From the NCBI RefSeq assembly GCF_003201285.1, contig NZ_QICS01000004.1, forward strand, positions 62,001-126,000: a stretch of 64,000 nucleotides of DNA, read 5' to 3'. Position numbers and translations under genes: made by a program. This DNA comes from Lachnotalea glycerini. GTDB lineage: Bacteria; Bacillota; Clostridia; Lachnospirales; Lachnospiraceae. Position 1 is the first letter of the stretch; the number at the start of each line of letters is the position of its first letter. This document shows positions 63,001 to 64,000 of the stretch, piece by piece. Below the pieces are notes generated by a model. The model was not told the DNA's origin. It saw only the letters and a program-made list of their open reading frames with translations, and did not search any database.

Positions 63001-63592
63001 AATCAGAGGAGCAGGGAATCTTTTAGGGGCACAGCAAAGTGGACACATGGAGGCAGTAGGGTATGACCTATACTGTAAGATGCTCAATGAAGCTGTGAAA
63101 TCCTATAAAAATTCAGAGGTATTGGAGGATATATTCGATACTACGATTGATATCGATATTGATGCATTTATTCCCGAAAAATATATTACTAGTGAATTTC
63201 AAAAGCTGGATATTTACAAACGTATGGCCAGTCTTGAAAATGAAGAGGAATGCGATGATATGCTAGAGGAATTAATTGACCGATTTGGAGAACCGCCCAA
63301 ATCAGTTACCAATCTGTTGGCAGTAGCCCACTTAAAAGCAATTGCAGCAAGCGTATTCGTAACAGAAATTTCACAAAAAGGTGATACAATTAAATTTAAA
63401 ATGTATGAAAAAGCAAAGGTAAATCCGGCCAACATTCCAGAATTGATTAGTAAGTATCGGAATACTTTGACCTTTACAGTTGATGTGAATCCGTTTTTTA
63501 CTTATATACCAATTAAGAATAAAGAAAAGCCAGATACCATTGTAGTGGTTAAAAATATTTTGCGCGATATAAAATCGTTGATAGATGAGTAA
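60068..63592 (+). CDS. mfd: Transcription-repair coupling factor Mfd
   Basis: About 1174 residues. UvrB-homology region (about 1-340), the RNA-polymerase-interacting domain (about 505-575; FSELKVGDYVVHENHGLGIYKGIEKI), the SF2 translocase with CGDVGYGKTEIA (Walker A, about 655-663), DEEQRFGV, TATPIPRTLHMSL and QLRGRVGRSNR, and the C-terminal TRCF domain. It removes RNA polymerase stalled at lesions and recruits UvrA. ATG 60068 is chosen because GGAGGTAAC fits it exactly; the earlier ATG 60005 has no good site. Confidence 0.97.
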   Translation: MNALISPLSQMNEFNEIKTALNKGSGLIQVSGCIDSQKSHFIFALSQGYKNKIIVAGNELKAKEIYEDYKSFDKNVMLYPAKDLIFYNADIHGNLIAKQRIHVIKAILENQGVTVILTLDGLMDYLVPLEAVKASIIKIDSGATIHIDMLKEQLIGLGYEKVSQVESSGQFAIRGGIIDIFSLTEENPYRVELWDDEVDSIRSFDAKSQRSIEQLESILIYPAAEIVLNSKCIQDGLKKIETEAKPYIEKLRKEMKTEEAFQIKSSVDELREQILELGGLGTKGIDSYIKYFYVNAATFLDYFDENTVIFLDEPNRILEKGKAIENEFRESMIHRIEKGYILPGQMDILLDHKQIVAKISKLRGLALCTLEGKQQEFKINNRFGITAKAVNPYNSSFELLVKDLQGFKRAGYKVILFSASKTRAMRLAQDLRDYELSAFYSEDLDKEVQNGEIMTTFGNVHKGYEYPLIKLVIISETDIFGAEKKKKKKRKVYEGQKIQSFSELKVGDYVVHENHGLGIYKGIEKIEVDRVAKDYIKIEYASSGNLYILATQLELIQKYAGSDAKKPKLNKLGSQEWNKTKTRVRGAVKEIAKDLVQLYALRQEKDGYVYSGDTVWQKEFEEMFPYEETEDQLIAIEAVKRDMESRKIMDRLVCGDVGYGKTEIAIRAAFKAVQDGKQVIYLVPTTILAQQHYNTFVQRMKDFPIRVDLMSRFKTQTEMKKTVEDLKKGFVDIVVGTHRVLSKDVIFKDLGLLIIDEEQRFGVSHKEKIKQLKKNVDVLTLTATPIPRTLHMSLIGIRDMSVLEEPPMDRMPIQTFVMEYNDEMVREAIHRELAREGQVYYVYNRVNNIDEITNSIAALVPDANVAFAHGQMNEHELEKIMYNFINGEIDVLVSTTIIETGLDISNVNTIIIHDADNLGLSQLYQLRGRVGRSNRTSYAFLMYKRNKMLKEIAEKRLHAIREFTELGSGFKIAMRDLEIRGAGNLLGAQQSGHMEAVGYDLYCKMLNEAVKSYKNSEVLEDIFDTTIDIDIDAFIPEKYITSEFQKLDIYKRMASLENEEECDDMLEELIDRFGEPPKSVTNLLAVAHLKAIAASVFVTEISQKGDTIKFKMYEKAKVNPANIPELISKYRNTLTFTVDVNPFFTYIPIKNKEKPDTIVVVKNILRDIKSLIDE

Positions 63593-63651
63593 AAAAAGGC
63601 TATAATCATAGAAGAATACTATGGCAGGGGATGCCGATGAAAGGAGATATT

Positions 63652-64000
63652 ATGAAGAGGAACATAGGTAGAAGATTAGTGGGGGCAGCAGCAGGGGTGC
63701 TTGCTTGTGCTACAATGATAACAGGCTGTGCAGGCTCTGTTGATTTAAATAAGGCAGTAGCAGTAGTAAATCAGGAAGAGATTCCTTTTGGAGTAGCAAA
63801 ATTCTATGCTAAAATGCAGCAGGCAACTTACGAGACTTATTATGGAGCAATGTTTGGAGATAATATGTGGGATCAGCAGATAAGCGACGGTGTTACATTT
63901 GAGGACTCTACTTTGGAAAGCATTTTAGAGGAGTTAAAGGAAATATATATTGTGGATCAGTATGCAGATGAATATAATGTAGCACTGACAGAGGAGGAAA
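63652..64000 (+). CDS. prsA: PrsA/SurA-like foldase lipoprotein, N-terminal part
   Basis: Cut by the window end; about 116 residues are visible and no stop occurs. AAAGGAGATATT precedes ATG 63652. Signal peptide with lipobox ITGC (Cys about 24), then VDLNKAVAVVNQEEIPFGVAKFYAKMQQA, the N-terminal arm common to PrsA/SurA-type peptidyl-prolyl isomerases. The parvulin domain would lie beyond the window. It would help fold secreted proteins outside the membrane. It starts 59 bp after mfd. Confidence 0.78.
   Translation, partial: MKRNIGRRLVGAAAGVLACATMITGCAGSVDLNKAVAVVNQEEIPFGVAKFYAKMQQATYETYYGAMFGDNMWDQQISDGVTFEDSTLESILEELKEIYIVDQYADEYNVALTEEE

Overview
The window is a low-GC Firmicutes chromosome segment, most likely from an anaerobic, spore-forming member of the Lachnospiraceae or a close relative. 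Reasons: Clostridia-type ribosome binding sites, spore genes (yabP, yabQ, spoIIE, spoVG, a CotS-like gene), a proline T-box, a reverse rubrerythrin with PerR, the glgC/glgD pair, and a split form of the Bacillus gene order mazG-rqcP-yabP-yabQ-divIC-spoIIE-tilS-hpt-ftsH and spoVG-glmU-pth-mfd. This taxonomic call is inference from gene content.

Region 1 (1-6039): an accessory peptide-export locus. It holds the tail of an unknown gene, a possible 22-residue ORF, a GyrI-like protein, an HlyD-type membrane fusion protein, a membrane-anchored Big_2 surface protein, and a 133-residue protein with a bacteriocin-style double-glycine leader. An ECF sigma/anti-sigma pair follows. The 13-bp motif TTTTGTAACGAAT lies 38-39 bp before both the sigma gene and the Big_2 gene, suggesting one ECF regulon.

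Region 2 (6130-12583): copper homeostasis (HxlR-type regulator, CopA, a new lipoprotein, CopZ), then lysA and a TrmB-type regulator.

Region 3 (12960-19379): a flavin-based extracellular electron transfer locus resembling that of Listeria. It encodes a membrane-fused type II NADH dehydrogenase, polyprenyl diphosphate synthase, UbiA-type prenyltransferase, an FMN-binding lipoprotein with two FMN domains, and an ApbE-type flavin transferase. NADH electrons would pass through a dedicated demethylmenaquinone pool to covalently flavinylated lipoprotein outside the cell.

Region 4 (19449-34122): uxuB-uxuA for hexuronate breakdown with an AraC regulator, a two-component system, an HD-GYP protein, a pseudouridine synthase, a two-part glycosyltransferase, T-box-controlled proS, cca and a CotS-like kinase.

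Region 5 (34228-45706): a PEGA lipoprotein, phosphohexomutase, then the conserved mazG-to-ftsH block including tRNA-Met(CAT) and a SpoIIE without its membrane domain.

Region 6 (45766-64000): rubrerythrin and perR sharing an operator-like motif, glgC-glgD, spoVG, two large surface-protein genes (50909-58257) where spoVG would normally adjoin glmU, then glmU (uridylyltransferase half only), pth, mfd and the start of a PrsA/SurA-like foldase lipoprotein cut by the window edge. Two copies of a 59-bp palindromic repeat (29873, 40179) sit directly after terminators.
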